Positions 25,681-35,052 of a stretch of DNA of 64,000 bases are shown here, in pieces. The notes beneath the pieces are model-generated. The model worked only from the letters and a program-made list of their open reading frames with translations, was not told where the DNA came from and searched no databases. Source of the stretch: Arcobacteraceae bacterium (GTDB taxonomy: Bacteria; Campylobacterota; Campylobacteria; Campylobacterales; Arcobacteraceae). The position numbers were made by a program, and so were the translations under genes. The stretch is taken from assembly GCA_023229945.1 (NCBI GenBank), contig JALNYH010000005.1, positions 62,001 to 126,000 of the forward strand, read 5' to 3'. Each line of letters begins with the position of its first letter. Positions within the stretch are counted from its first letter, which is position 1.

Positions 25681-27741
25681 ATGACTGTTAAACAAAGATT
25701 GATTGCACTAGTTGGTGTATTAATGGTTGGTTTGGTTATGGTTGGAGCTATTGCTCTTAATAGTGCATTATCTTGTGCTCATGATATGCATAAAATTGGG
25801 GAAGAAAGAGTTCCTGGACTTTTATATATAGGGAATTTAAATACTGAGAGAATGATTATTAGAGCTCAAACTCTTGATGTCTTAACACTAAAAAATGATT
25901 ATAATGTAAAAGAAAAATTTGTAGATATTGCAAAACAAAGAGAGCAAAGCTGGAAAGTAGTTGATGAAAATTGGAATAAATTCAAAGACCTTCCACGAGG
26001 GAGTGAAAAAGGGAGACAAACGGTAGCTAAGCTAACTAGTGAATATGAAGCTTGGAGAACAGTTTATACGGAATTAGACGGCATCATATCCAAACTTGCA
26101 TCCAATAATGACAAAGAGACTCAAGATAAGCTTATGGTTGAGTATCAAGATACTATTGCCAAAATGGTTCCAATATCAAATGCCATGGGAGCTACTATGA
26201 CTAGTTTGATTGAAACAAATGTTGGTGTTACTTTGAAAATGATAAGTGAATCTACAGTATCAGCTGATAGTAGAGTTATTATTACAATAGTTGTTATGAT
26301 TATTTGTATAGTTGCAGGAGTAGTTCTTGCTATTTTAGTTTTGAAAAATATTTTGACTTCCCTTGCAAAAGTAAGAAATGGACTTGATAGTTTTTTTGCA
26401 TTTTTAAATAAAAAATCAGATAAAGTACAAAATATTGATTTACATACTCAAGATGAATTTGGGACAATGTCAAAAGTTATCAATGAAAATATTGATAAAA
26501 CTTTTTTATCTATACAAAAAGATAATGAATTTGTAAAAGAAGTAGCAAGATTTGTAAGTGAACTAAAAACTGGTAATATGCTAGCAAGAATTGAAAAAGA
26601 TTCTGATACTCCAAGTTTGAAAGAATTAAAACAATTATTGGTTGAATTACAATATTATTTAGAACATACTATAGCAAGAGACCTAAATGTCCTTGTATCT
26701 GTACTTGAAAGTTATAAAAATCAAGACTTTACTGCAAGATTTCCAAATCCATATGCCAAAGTTGCAATTATTGTAGATGAACTTGGAGATTCTATTTGTG
26801 ATTTATTAAAACAATCATTAACGGTGGGAAAATCACTAGAAAATTCTTCTAGTAACCTTATAGAAAATGTAGAAATTCTTAATACTAGTGCCAACCAAGC
26901 AGCAGCAAGTCTTGAAGAAACAGCAGCTGCTCTTGAAGAGATAACAGCAACGGTCGTTAGTAATTCTACGCATGTATCTGAAATGACAAATTATTCTAGT
27001 CAAGTGAGTATTTCGGCTAAAAAAGGACAAGAACTTGCTAGAAGTACTACAACAGCCATGGATGATATAACATCTCAAGTAAATGCAATAAGTGATGCTA
27101 TAAGTGTAATAGACCAAATAGCATTCCAAACAAATATCTTATCCCTTAATGCTGCAGTTGAAGCTGCAACTGCTGGAGAAGCAGGAAAAGGATTTGCTGT
27201 AGTTGCTCAAGAGGTTAGAAATCTAGCAGCAAGAAGTGCCGAAGCTGCTAAAGAGATAAAATCAATAGTTGAAAATGCGACTAATAAAGCAAATCAAGGT
27301 AAAAATATATCAAATGAAATGATAAAAGGATATGAGGAGTTATTGGTAAATATTACTAAAACAACTCAAGTGATAGATGAGATAGCAAAAGCTAGCAAAG
27401 AACAAGAAGCTGGTATCACACAAATCAATGATGCCGTAACAGGGCTTGACCAACAAACACAACAAAATGCTTCAATTGCATCACAAACGCAAGAAATTGC
27501 TCTTCAAACAGACAAAATAGCAAAAGAGATAGTAGCTGATGCTATGAGTAAAGAGTTTATAGGAAAAGATAGTATAAAAAATCAACCTATAAATCATGGT
27601 ACTTCTCATGTAAAAGTACCTGAAGTTAAGAAGAATACAGCAGTTCCAAATGGTAAAATATCTAAGATAAGCCTAGATGAATCTGGGGTTTCAAAAAGAA
27701 GCTCAGGAACTTCAAAAAATGATGAGTGGGAAAGTTTTTAA
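25681..27741 (+). CDS. Methyl-accepting chemotaxis protein
   Basis: A 686-residue transmembrane chemoreceptor. Membrane segments lie near 7-28 and 198-222, enclosing a mostly helical four-helix-bundle ligand domain with no evident pocket motif. The signalling tip is [39 protein letters not shown]. The protein ends NDEWESF, close to the NWETF tether for CheR/CheB, so methylation by tethering is likely. It is preceded by the repeat operators and followed by a strong terminator, so it is probably a single-gene unit. The ligand is unknown. Confidence 0.95.
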   Translation: MTVKQRLIALVGVLMVGLVMVGAIALNSALSCAHDMHKIGEERVPGLLYIGNLNTERMIIRAQTLDVLTLKNDYNVKEKFVDIAKQREQSWKVVDENWNKFKDLPRGSEKGRQTVAKLTSEYEAWRTVYTELDGIISKLASNNDKETQDKLMVEYQDTIAKMVPISNAMGATMTSLIETNVGVTLKMISESTVSADSRVIITIVVMIICIVAGVVLAILVLKNILTSLAKVRNGLDSFFAFLNKKSDKVQNIDLHTQDEFGTMSKVINENIDKTFLSIQKDNEFVKEVARFVSELKTGNMLARIEKDSDTPSLKELKQLLVELQYYLEHTIARDLNVLVSVLESYKNQDFTARFPNPYAKVAIIVDELGDSICDLLKQSLTVGKSLENSSSNLIENVEILNTSANQAAASLEETAAALEEITATVVSNSTHVSEMTNYSSQVSISAKKGQELARSTTTAMDDITSQVNAISDAISVIDQIAFQTNILSLNAAVEAATAGEAGKGFAVVAQEVRNLAARSAEAAKEIKSIVENATNKANQGKNISNEMIKGYEELLVNITKTTQVIDEIAKASKEQEAGITQINDAVTGLDQQTQQNASIASQTQEIALQTDKIAKEIVADAMSKEFIGKDSIKNQPINHGTSHVKVPEVKKNTAVPNGKISKISLDESGVSKRSSGTSKNDEWESF

Positions 27742-27743
27742 TC

Positions 27744-27766
27744 GATACCGACTTAATGTCGGTATC
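27744..27766 (+). terminator. Terminator hairpin after the chemoreceptor
   Basis: A perfect 9-bp stem, GATACCGAC-TTAAT-GTCGGTATC, begins 2 bp after the stop. Only a weak T-rich tail (AGTTGGTTT) follows. Confidence 0.7.
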
Positions 27767-27770
27767 AGTT

Positions 27771-27870
27771 GGTTTAGGCTTGATAGTTATTAGTATAGCT
27801 ATCAATCGTAAACCATAGCATGAATTTAACATTACAATACCCCCAAAAATTGTATATCGCTATGGTTTAC
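27771..27870 (+). promoter_or_regulatory. Leader with two mutually exclusive hairpins
   Basis: Hairpin A pairs GGTTTA (27771-27776) with TAAACC (27809-27814) and TTGATAG (27780-27786) with CTATCAA (27799-27805). Hairpin B pairs GTAAACCATAGC (27808-27819) with GCTATGGTTTAC (27859-27870), with an inner TACAAT/ATTGTA stem, and is followed by TTTATTTTTC. Both use TAAACC, so only one can form. This looks like an attenuator before the small ORF and kinase. No known riboswitch class is recognised. Confidence 0.45.
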
Positions 27871-27899
27871 TTTATTTTTCTAGAAAAGAGGCTTAGAAA

Positions 27900-28100
27900 A
27901 TGAATAGAAATATTATGAAATTAAAACAAACTAAAATAAACCTAAATAAAAAACTTGTAGATGGTACACACAATATGTACAATAAAGTGACTTCCAAAGC
28001 AGATATTATTAATCCATTATTGGAAGTATTGAAACATAAATTATCTTTATACAATAACGAATACCCAAAGAATTCTTATCAATCAGTAGAGACAATTTAA
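27900..28100 (+). CDS. Small basic protein coupled to a sensor kinase (66 aa)
   Basis: A 66-residue lysine- and asparagine-rich soluble protein (MNRNIMKLKQTKINLNKKLV...). It has no signal peptide, membrane helix or known motif. An AGAGG ribosome site lies upstream, and its stop shares a base with the ATG of the following kinase (TAATG), so the pair is translationally coupled. It could be a leader ORF for kinase expression or a small partner of the kinase. I see no way to choose between these. Confidence 0.55.
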   Translation: MNRNIMKLKQTKINLNKKLVDGTHNMYNKVTSKADIINPLLEVLKHKLSLYNNEYPKNSYQSVETI

Positions 28101-30217
28101 TGATAAATACGATTTTGAAGCCAAAAAGTGTAATATACTTTATATTATTTATTATAATAACAGTATTGAGTGTTTTATTGTTTTTATTTTACTTTGATAA
28201 GCAGAGTGATTTTGAATATTTTACTTTTAAAAATCAGCAGCATATCACTAGACAATATGAATCTAATTTGAAACTTATAGAAGAAAAATTCTTTATTGCT
28301 AGGATACAACCTATTATATCTATAAATCTAAAAAAGAAAATAGAAGCTATAAAGTCCAAAAATATTGAAGAGATTAATCTACTTTTTGGTTTTCATTATA
28401 ATAATATAAAAAATAGCAATTATTCAGTATTTAGTATTTTATCATCAAATGGTGAAGTTTTAGTAGATTTTATAAGTAAAGATAGTGTTAACAATACAAC
28501 CAAAACTATCAATGAAAATAAAATAAATACCCCATTTTTTGAATTTGCTCCAGAAGGGCTTGCTTATAAATTTCTGACTCCAATATATGATCATCAACAA
28601 ATCATAGGTTATATAGAACTTGGTGTATCGCCTGTGTTATTGTCCAATAATCTCAAAGATATATTTGAAAGTAAAGCATATTTTTTTATTAAAGATAATT
28701 TTGCAATAGTATCAGATAATATTAGAGTATCATCTCAAGGGTATAAGTTATGTTTTTTATGTATGGAACAAAATGACGAATTTATCAAAAAAATTGCTCC
28801 TATAATAAATCTAGATACTTTAGCTAATCATAACTTTATTGTTGAGTTTAATAATATATCTTATAATATTTATACAAATGATATTTATAATATCAATGAT
28901 GTTCTTATAGGTAAACTAGTAGTATTTGATGATATTAGTTATTTTGAGTTAAAGTTACAAGAACTAATATTTAAGAATTTTTTACTTATTCTATTGACTA
29001 TAGTCATAGTCTATTTAATTTTAAATAAATATTTGAAAAAAGTTTTTGATATCATACGATATCAAAGTAATATTATAGATGATAGAACTATTTTGTTTGA
29101 TAGTATTGCTGATGGCGTATTTGGAGTGGATAAGAATGGAAATTGTACTTTTATAAATCAAGCATCATTAACTATGCTTGGCTTTAAAAAAGATGAAATA
29201 TTGAATAAAAATCAGCACAAAGTTTTTCATCATACCAAACCAAATGGGGAAGATTACCCATATCTTGAATGTCCTGTATATCTAACTCTTAATGATAGAC
29301 AAACAAGAGTAAGTGAAGATTATTTTGTAAGGAAAGAAAATATATATTTTCCTGTCAGTATGACAATATCAGCTACAAGTGATGGTGGAGTCGTAGTGGT
29401 TTTTAGAGACATTAGTAGTATAAAAGATTATGAAAGAACATTGGAAAGAAAAATACAAGAAGCAGTTGAACTTACAAGAAAGCAAGATATATTAATTTTA
29501 CAGCAAGCAAGACTTGCTTCACTGGGTGAGATGATTGGAAATATTGCACATCAGTGGAAACAACCTTTGAGTGTCATAACTACATCAGTAACAGCACTTA
29601 AAATAAAACTTAATTTTGATGCAGTTAGTGAATGTGATATCCAAGAAACTATAGAAGAAGTCATGATAAGTGCCAATTTTATGTCACACACTGTAGATAA
29701 TTTTAGAAATTTCTTCAAAAATAATCAAAATAAAGAGGAATTCTTTGTATCTCAAGCTATAGATGAAACAGTAAATATTATAAAAGGTGTATATCGTGAC
29801 TTGAATATAGAATTGAAATTTGATATAGATAAACAGATATTATATATAGGCTCAAAAAATCTACTTTCACAAGTCATACTAAATATATTATCCAATGCAA
29901 AAGATGCATTAAAAACTAATCATGTTGAAAATAGAGTTGTTATGATTTCCTTGGCTAATGTTGATAAGAAGTATATATGCTTAAAGATTAAAGATAATGC
30001 AGGTGGAATTCCAGAAAATATCACAAATAAGATTTTTGAGCCATATTTTACAACAAAAGATGAATTAAATGGTACTGGAATAGGATTGTATATGAGTGTG
30101 AATATAATACAAAAACATTTTCAAGGATTTTTACTTTTTCAAAATGAAATTGATGAAGATGGTCTTGGTGCTTGTTTTGTGATTAAAATACCTATTGTAG
30201 ATAAAGATAAAGAGTAA
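28100..30217 (+). CDS. Membrane sensor histidine kinase with PAS domain
   Basis: A 705-residue kinase. The order is: membrane helix (11-32), a long extracytoplasmic sensor (33-290, Cache-like by size and LTPIYDHQQIIGYIELGV), a second helix (292-309), a PAS domain (330-440, GVFGVDKNGNCTFINQASL), and a kinase core with H484 in IAHQWKQPLS. The ATP-binding lid has KDNAGGIP and GTGIGLYMSVNI. The HQWKQPL form of H-box is common in this phylum. No response regulator is adjacent, so the partner is elsewhere. The ligand is unknown. Confidence 0.93.
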   Translation: MINTILKPKSVIYFILFIIITVLSVLLFLFYFDKQSDFEYFTFKNQQHITRQYESNLKLIEEKFFIARIQPIISINLKKKIEAIKSKNIEEINLLFGFHYNNIKNSNYSVFSILSSNGEVLVDFISKDSVNNTTKTINENKINTPFFEFAPEGLAYKFLTPIYDHQQIIGYIELGVSPVLLSNNLKDIFESKAYFFIKDNFAIVSDNIRVSSQGYKLCFLCMEQNDEFIKKIAPIINLDTLANHNFIVEFNNISYNIYTNDIYNINDVLIGKLVVFDDISYFELKLQELIFKNFLLILLTIVIVYLILNKYLKKVFDIIRYQSNIIDDRTILFDSIADGVFGVDKNGNCTFINQASLTMLGFKKDEILNKNQHKVFHHTKPNGEDYPYLECPVYLTLNDRQTRVSEDYFVRKENIYFPVSMTISATSDGGVVVVFRDISSIKDYERTLERKIQEAVELTRKQDILILQQARLASLGEMIGNIAHQWKQPLSVITTSVTALKIKLNFDAVSECDIQETIEEVMISANFMSHTVDNFRNFFKNNQNKEEFFVSQAIDETVNIIKGVYRDLNIELKFDIDKQILYIGSKNLLSQVILNILSNAKDALKTNHVENRVVMISLANVDKKYICLKIKDNAGGIPENITNKIFEPYFTTKDELNGTGIGLYMSVNIIQKHFQGFLLFQNEIDEDGLGACFVIKIPIVDKDKE

Positions 30218-30226
30218 TGGGATAGA

Positions 30227-30269
30227 CTGGATTTACTCATAAGATATAGTTTTTTTAAGACAAATCCAG
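30227..30269 (+). terminator. Possible terminator after the kinase
   Basis: CTGGATTT (30227-30234) and AAATCCAG (30262-30269) form an 8-bp stem with a 27-base loop. A second inverted pair, CTGATAGT/ACTATCAG (30398-30405 and 30450-30457), reaches into the flaG end. The rest of this 229-bp gap shows no gene. Confidence 0.35.
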
Positions 30270-30446
30270 ATAAATATGGGGTGAGAGCTGTTAAATAAAT
30301 AATCTTGTATTTCAACTTTTCACAAGACAATCTATGATGTAAGAGTATTAATGAAGTTTACACAGTTACAGCTTTGTACGAATATTTATATATACTACTG
30401 ATAGTAAAAGGGAATACTAATTTTAGCTAGTTGGATGTAGTAAAAA

Positions 30447-30758
30447 TCAACTATCAGAATGTAAATTTTTTGTAAATGATCTAAGCTTCATTATCTGTTC
30501 TGATGGGTATTGTGCTATAACTTTGTCTTCTTGTATTATTTTTACATAAAAATCTCCACTCTCATCATTAAAACCAAATCTTGCACTATTTACTACAACT
30601 TCATTCATCTCTTGAATTTTTTCAGTTGTACTTTTTTGATCCCCTTGTAAATCATTTTTTACTTTTAATAAAGACTCTTTTACTGGCTCAACTTTTTGTA
30701 TTGTTAGTGTAATGTTTTCTTTATAGCTGTCCATTTGAGCTACTCTACCTAGTTCCAT
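30447..30758 (-). CDS. flaG: FlaG family flagellar protein
   Basis: A 103-residue protein of the FlaG family, which affects flagellar filament length. The conserved C-terminal half reads RFGFNDESGDFYVKIIQEDKVIAQYPSEQIMKL, where family members have RF.. and VKVID..T...IRQIP. The N-terminal half is variable and helical. The ribosome site AGGAGG is the strongest in the window, which suggests high translation. No other flagellar gene is nearby. Confidence 0.85.
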   Translation of the reverse strand: MELGRVAQMDSYKENITLTIQKVEPVKESLLKVKNDLQGDQKSTTEKIQEMNEVVVNSARFGFNDESGDFYVKIIQEDKVIAQYPSEQIMKLRSFTKNLHSDS

Positions 30759-30802
30759 AGTTAACCTCCTGAATTTTATTAAGTTAATCTAGCTTTAAGA
30801 AA

Positions 30803-30808
30803 ATTATA
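30803..30808 (-). promoter_or_regulatory. Extended -10 for flaG
   Basis: On the minus strand TGTGATATAATTTT contains TGN-TATAAT, about 45 bases before the flaG ATG. This is a sigma-70 type element. I see no clear sigma-28 or sigma-54 motif. Confidence 0.45.
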
Positions 30809-30894
30809 TCACATTTTTTGAGAAATATGAATAAAAGTGTATAAATTTATTCAAAATATGTTAAAATGTCCCAAAAATAGATAAGGTAATATAA

Positions 30895-31185
30895 ATGATA
30901 GTTGATGATAAAGTAATAGAAAAACTAGCAAAACTTTCAAGTTTAGAGATAGATGAGAGCAAAAAAGAGTCTTTGAAAGAAGAATTGGCAAATATTCTGA
31001 CATTTGTTGAAAATCTAAATGATATTGATGTTAGCCATGTTGATGCTACATTTACAACACTCAGTGGTGGTACACCTTTTAGAGAAGATGTGGTATCTCA
31101 AAATGAAGATTTTGTTCAAATGGCTTTGAAAAATGCTCCTAATAGTGAAGATGGATATTTTGTAGTTCCTAAGATTATAGAATAG
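30895..31185 (+). CDS. gatC: Asp/Glu-tRNA(Asn/Gln) amidotransferase subunit C
   Basis: A 96-residue GatC, the small subunit that wraps GatA and GatB in the transamidosome. Landmarks are an N-terminal KLAKLSSLEID helix, LANILTFVENLNDIDVSHVDATF, FREDVVS, and the end APNSEDGYFVVPKIIE. gatA and gatB are not in the window. The ArsC-like gene follows by 11 bp. Confidence 0.93.
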   Translation: MIVDDKVIEKLAKLSSLEIDESKKESLKEELANILTFVENLNDIDVSHVDATFTTLSGGTPFREDVVSQNEDFVQMALKNAPNSEDGYFVVPKIIE

Positions 31186-31196
31186 GTATTTAATAG

Positions 31197-31538
31197 ATGA
31201 AAGTTTATGGTATCAAAGCTTGTGGAAGTGTAAAAAAAGCTACAACTTTTTTGGATTCTCACAATATTTCGTATGAATTTATAGATTTAAAAAAAGTTCA
31301 ATTAACTCTTGAAGATATAAATTCGTGGCTTCAATATATCCCTTTGGAAAAACTACTTAACCGTCAAGGTACAACTTATAAAAAGTTTGGATTAAAAGAT
31401 ATGAACTTAGATGAAGATTCTATCAAAGAGTGGCTTTTGAAAGAACAAATGCTTATAAAAAGACCAGTTGTAGTAATGACAGATAAAGTATTAGTGGGAT
31501 TTGATGAAAATGCTTATCTTCTTATTACTGGTGCGTGA
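31197..31538 (+). CDS. ArsC/Spx-family thioredoxin-fold protein
   Basis: A 113-residue protein of the ArsC/YffB/Spx class. The N-terminal YGIKACGSVKKATTFLD holds the single active-site cysteine C9, without a CxxC pair. LLNRQGTTYKKFGLKD and IKRPVVVMTDKVLVGFDENAY are family segments; the latter has the RP that precedes the cis-proline loop. The Arg triad of true arsenate reductase is not evident, so a general glutathione- or thiol-linked reductase role is more likely. It is co-transcribed with gatC. Confidence 0.85.
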   Translation: MKVYGIKACGSVKKATTFLDSHNISYEFIDLKKVQLTLEDINSWLQYIPLEKLLNRQGTTYKKFGLKDMNLDEDSIKEWLLKEQMLIKRPVVVMTDKVLVGFDENAYLLITGA

Positions 31539-31544
31539 TGAAAA

Positions 31545-31640
31545 TTGTCATTCCGTGCTTGACAAGTAATCTCTTTAAAGAAGATGCTGAATCCCGTCAT
31601 GCTGAACTTGATTCAGTATCAGCATGACAGATTGAGTGTC
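31545..31640. repeat. Dispersed 20-bp repeat with hairpin, copy B
   Basis: Positions 31545-31564 match 21936-21955 exactly. Here the first hairpin has decayed (ACAAGTAATC for ACACGGAATC). A new perfect 10-bp stem, GTCATGCTGA/TCAGCATGAC (31596-31605 and 31619-31628), stands between the convergent ArsC-like gene and aroF and may terminate both. Confidence 0.8.
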
Positions 31641-31653
31641 ATCATTGACTCAC

Positions 31654-33009
31654 TTATTGTTTTCTAGCGTGTTTTAGTGTCTCTGCTATCATGAAACTAA
31701 GCTCTAATGCTTGGTCTGCGTTAAGTCTTGGGTCGCATTGAGTATGATATCTATCTGCTAGCCCATCTGAAGAAATTTGACAGCTTTGACTTCCTGTACA
31801 TTCTGTTACATTTTGTCCAGTCATCTCTAGGTGTATCCCTCCAGCGTATGAGCCTTGTGCATTGTGAATTTGGAAGAATTGTTTTACTTCTGATAAAATT
31901 GCTTCAAAATCTCTAGTTTTATATCCACTACTTGCTTTTGTAGTATTTCCATGCATTGGGTCACAACTCCAAAGTACTTTTTTACCTTCACTCTCAACTG
32001 CTTTTAGAAGAGATGGGAATATATCACCAACTTTTTCTGCACCCATTCTAACTATTAGGTTTAATCTTCCTGATTCATTGTCTGGATTTAATTTGTCAAT
32101 TAATCTCAATAAATCATCAGATTTCATAGAAGGTCCAACTTTTACACCAATAGGGTTTTGGATACCTCTAAAGAATTCTATATGTGCACCATCTAGTTCT
32201 CTTGTACGATCCCCTATCCATAGCATATGTGCACTACAGTCATACCATTGACCAGTCAAAGAGTCTTTTCTTGTAAGAGCCTGCTCATAGTTTAGCAACA
32301 ATGCTTCATGTGATGTATAAAGTGTTGTTTGACTTAATTGTGGTGTATTACTTGTTGTGATGCCACAAGCTTCCATAAATGCTAAAGAATCAGATATTTT
32401 TGTAGCTATTTCTTCATATTTAAGACCAAGTGGATGATCTTTGATAAAGTCAAGATTCCAACTATGAACTTGATGTAAATCGGCCATACCACCTCTTGCA
32501 AAAGCTCTAAGTAAGTTTAGTGTAGATGCACTTTGGTTATAAGCTTTAAGCAGTTTTTTTGCTTTTGGACTTCTTGATTTTTCATTGAAATCTATATCAT
32601 TTATGATATCACCTCTATAGCTTGGCAATGTAATACCGTCTATTGTCTCATCATCAGCACTTCTTGGTTTTGCAAACTGTCCAGCAACTCGTCCAACTTT
32701 TACTACAGGACAACCGCCTGAAAAAGTAAGAACTACCGCCATTTGCATCATAACTTTGAATAAATCTTTGATATTTGCAGCATTGAAAGCGTTGAAACTC
32801 TCTGCACAATCTCCACCTTGAAGTAAAAATGCTTTACCATCTACTACATTAGCAAGTTTTGCTTTTAGACTTCTTGCTTCGCCTGCAAATATAAGTGGTG
32901 GATAGCTAGCTAGTTCATCTTCTACTTTTTTTAATTTTTCTAAATCTTTATATGTTGGTTGTTGCTTGATTGGGAAATTTCTCCAACTACTTGGACTCCA
33001 ATTACTCAT
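31654..33009 (-). CDS. aroF: 3-deoxy-7-phosphoheptulonate synthase (class II)
   Basis: A 451-residue class II DAHP synthase, the first enzyme of the shikimate pathway, condensing phosphoenolpyruvate and erythrose 4-phosphate. The opening [72 protein letters not shown] and CDPMHGNT are diagnostic of the plant/Mycobacterium-like class. It supplies chorismate for the trpE and pheA products in this window. It is transcribed alone. Confidence 0.95.
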   Translation of the reverse strand: MSNWSPSSWRNFPIKQQPTYKDLEKLKKVEDELASYPPLIFAGEARSLKAKLANVVDGKAFLLQGGDCAESFNAFNAANIKDLFKVMMQMAVVLTFSGGCPVVKVGRVAGQFAKPRSADDETIDGITLPSYRGDIINDIDFNEKSRSPKAKKLLKAYNQSASTLNLLRAFARGGMADLHQVHSWNLDFIKDHPLGLKYEEIATKISDSLAFMEACGITTSNTPQLSQTTLYTSHEALLLNYEQALTRKDSLTGQWYDCSAHMLWIGDRTRELDGAHIEFFRGIQNPIGVKVGPSMKSDDLLRLIDKLNPDNESGRLNLIVRMGAEKVGDIFPSLLKAVESEGKKVLWSCDPMHGNTTKASSGYKTRDFEAILSEVKQFFQIHNAQGSYAGGIHLEMTGQNVTECTGSQSCQISSDGLADRYHTQCDPRLNADQALELSFMIAETLKHARKQ

Positions 33010-33058
33010 AAATTACCTCTTGTATTTTTTTAATAACTTAATTATATCCAACGAAAAC

Positions 33059-35050
33059 TTATTTTATAGGAACTTTTATTTTGAATATTGCTCCATAAGC
33101 TCCATTTAAGGCTTTTATTTCTCCATGAAGATTGTTTTCTATGATATTTTTTGACATATTTAGTCCAAGTCCAGTTCCACCAGCATGAGTTTTGGTAGTA
33201 AATTTTTTATCAAATATTTTATTTATGATATTTTCATCTATACCACCACCATTATCTTCAATTTCTAGGAATAAGTGTTCTTTAGTAGAAGAGAACTTAA
33301 TATGAATATTTGGTGTATTTATTTTATTTTTATCAAATTCATCAATTGAATTTTTTATTATGTTTAATATTACATGTATTAATTCATTTTCATCTAAAAA
33401 AAACCATTCATCATTTTCTATTGAGAGATCTATCAAATCTGAGTATTGTTTTACAATTGGAGCTAAGAGAATAAAAACTTTATGCATAATAGCCGAGGCT
33501 TTAGTTTTTTTCTGTATTTTTTCTGTATTAAAGAATTCCCTAAATACTGTGATAGTTTCATTCAGAAAGTAAACATTATTCATCATAATATCTGTATGCT
33601 TTTCAAATAAAGCATCAGTTAGCTGTTTTGTTTCTTTAAAGAGTTGTAAAGTCGAAGTAGCTAGGGCGAATGTACTAAGAGGTTGTCTCCATTGATGCAA
33701 AATCATTTCTATCATCTCACCCAGAAGTGCATGTCTGGAATTTAGTTTGATTAAATGATCTTTTTCCAAAGATTTTTCAAGTTCAATTTGTACTTGAGCT
33801 TTAAGATCTCGTTGTAATATTTCTAATTCTTTAGAAGTTTGAGCAATAAGATTTGATAATGCTTTTTTTCTTATAAAATCTGGATTAGTAAGTTTTATTT
33901 GATTGATAGCTGGAATTGTTTTTCTTAGTTTTGGTGTGCTACTCTCACTTAGAGTTAGTATAGTCATTGTTTCATTTAGTAGGTAGTTTGTATTTTTGTA
34001 GTTAAAGAATTCACCATAAGTAAAAAATCCACTTATATTTGCAATATTTTTAAGTGGGAGTATTTCCATATTGATATCTTTTTTTAGTAAACTTTTTCTA
34101 GCCATGCAAGAGTAGATAAAAATTGATTCTATTGGGATATGATTGTTGATTTTTATAGCCATATCTTTTGAGTGATTTAAAATCATCTCAATATCACCAT
34201 ATCCAAATTTGATTTGTGTTCCAGTTTTTATACTTCCAGCAAAGCCTAAAACACCATTATCATATTTTTGCAATACAGCTCTTGCTCTTGGAAGTTCTTC
34301 ATCTTGAATAATTAGTGGAAATTCAATACCAATTTTTGGTAAAAATTCTTCAATATCTTCACCTAGATAATATTTATAAAACTCAACCGCACTCATATCA
34401 TCAATTTTGATTACTTTATTCCCTTTTGATTCGGTAATTGTATGAGTTTTGCCAATACTAAGCCAATTGAAGTTATAATCTGTATATATATGTAAGTTTT
34501 CACTATAAAGTCCAGCTACTACAAAACCACTTGAAGTGATGATGTCATTTGTGAAAATATAGCTATTTTTGAATTTTGAATTATCACCAGATAATCCACC
34601 ACAAAGTATTATATTTGAATCAATGGAATTAATTCCTTTTAAAACATCATCACTATTAAATGTCAATCCATCACTAAAAGCTATAGCACATTTTAAATTG
34701 GACTTTAGGCAAAGCTCTTTTGCTATATCTTGACCTACCATAAAAGGATGAGTTATCTCACTTTTGATTATGGTGTGTATTATAGTTTTATCAAAAAGAG
34801 AAAAAGATATTACGCATGAGTGTTCAATCATACCTTCATTACTGATTTCTCCACAAGTAGTAGTCCCTATAATTTTAGAACGAGGTAGTTTGGTAGTAAT
34901 AATAGATTGAAGTTGTTTAATAAATTGAATTTTATGATTTGAATTAAAAATTTGTACTAATATTTCACCACCATGAGAAGATATGCTATTCTCATCAATA
35001 AATTTTAGAAGCTCTAAATCATTTTTATATATAGTGGTGAAAGTTTGCAT
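33059..35050 (-). CDS. FIST-domain sensor histidine kinase
   Basis: A 663-residue soluble kinase with no membrane helices. An N-terminal FIST domain covers about 30-220 (IIGTTTCGEISNEG, AIAFSDGLTFN, LCGGLSGDNSKF). A FIST_C domain covers about 225-370 and contains FIYSCMARK with C315. A helical linker precedes the kinase core with H452 in ILHQWRQPLS, an N-box near NIIKNSIDE, and DNGGGIDENI plus GTGLGLNMSKNI. FIST is proposed to bind small ligands such as amino acids. It starts 2 bp after tal on the same strand. The partner regulator is not here. Confidence 0.93.
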   Translation of the reverse strand: MQTFTTIYKNDLELLKFIDENSISSHGGEILVQIFNSNHKIQFIKQLQSIITTKLPRSKIIGTTTCGEISNEGMIEHSCVISFSLFDKTIIHTIIKSEITHPFMVGQDIAKELCLKSNLKCAIAFSDGLTFNSDDVLKGINSIDSNIILCGGLSGDNSKFKNSYIFTNDIITSSGFVVAGLYSENLHIYTDYNFNWLSIGKTHTITESKGNKVIKIDDMSAVEFYKYYLGEDIEEFLPKIGIEFPLIIQDEELPRARAVLQKYDNGVLGFAGSIKTGTQIKFGYGDIEMILNHSKDMAIKINNHIPIESIFIYSCMARKSLLKKDINMEILPLKNIANISGFFTYGEFFNYKNTNYLLNETMTILTLSESSTPKLRKTIPAINQIKLTNPDFIRKKALSNLIAQTSKELEILQRDLKAQVQIELEKSLEKDHLIKLNSRHALLGEMIEMILHQWRQPLSTFALATSTLQLFKETKQLTDALFEKHTDIMMNNVYFLNETITVFREFFNTEKIQKKTKASAIMHKVFILLAPIVKQYSDLIDLSIENDEWFFLDENELIHVILNIIKNSIDEFDKNKINTPNIHIKFSSTKEHLFLEIEDNGGGIDENIINKIFDKKFTTKTHAGGTGLGLNMSKNIIENNLHGEIKALNGAYGAIFKIKVPIK

Positions 35051-35052
35051 TA

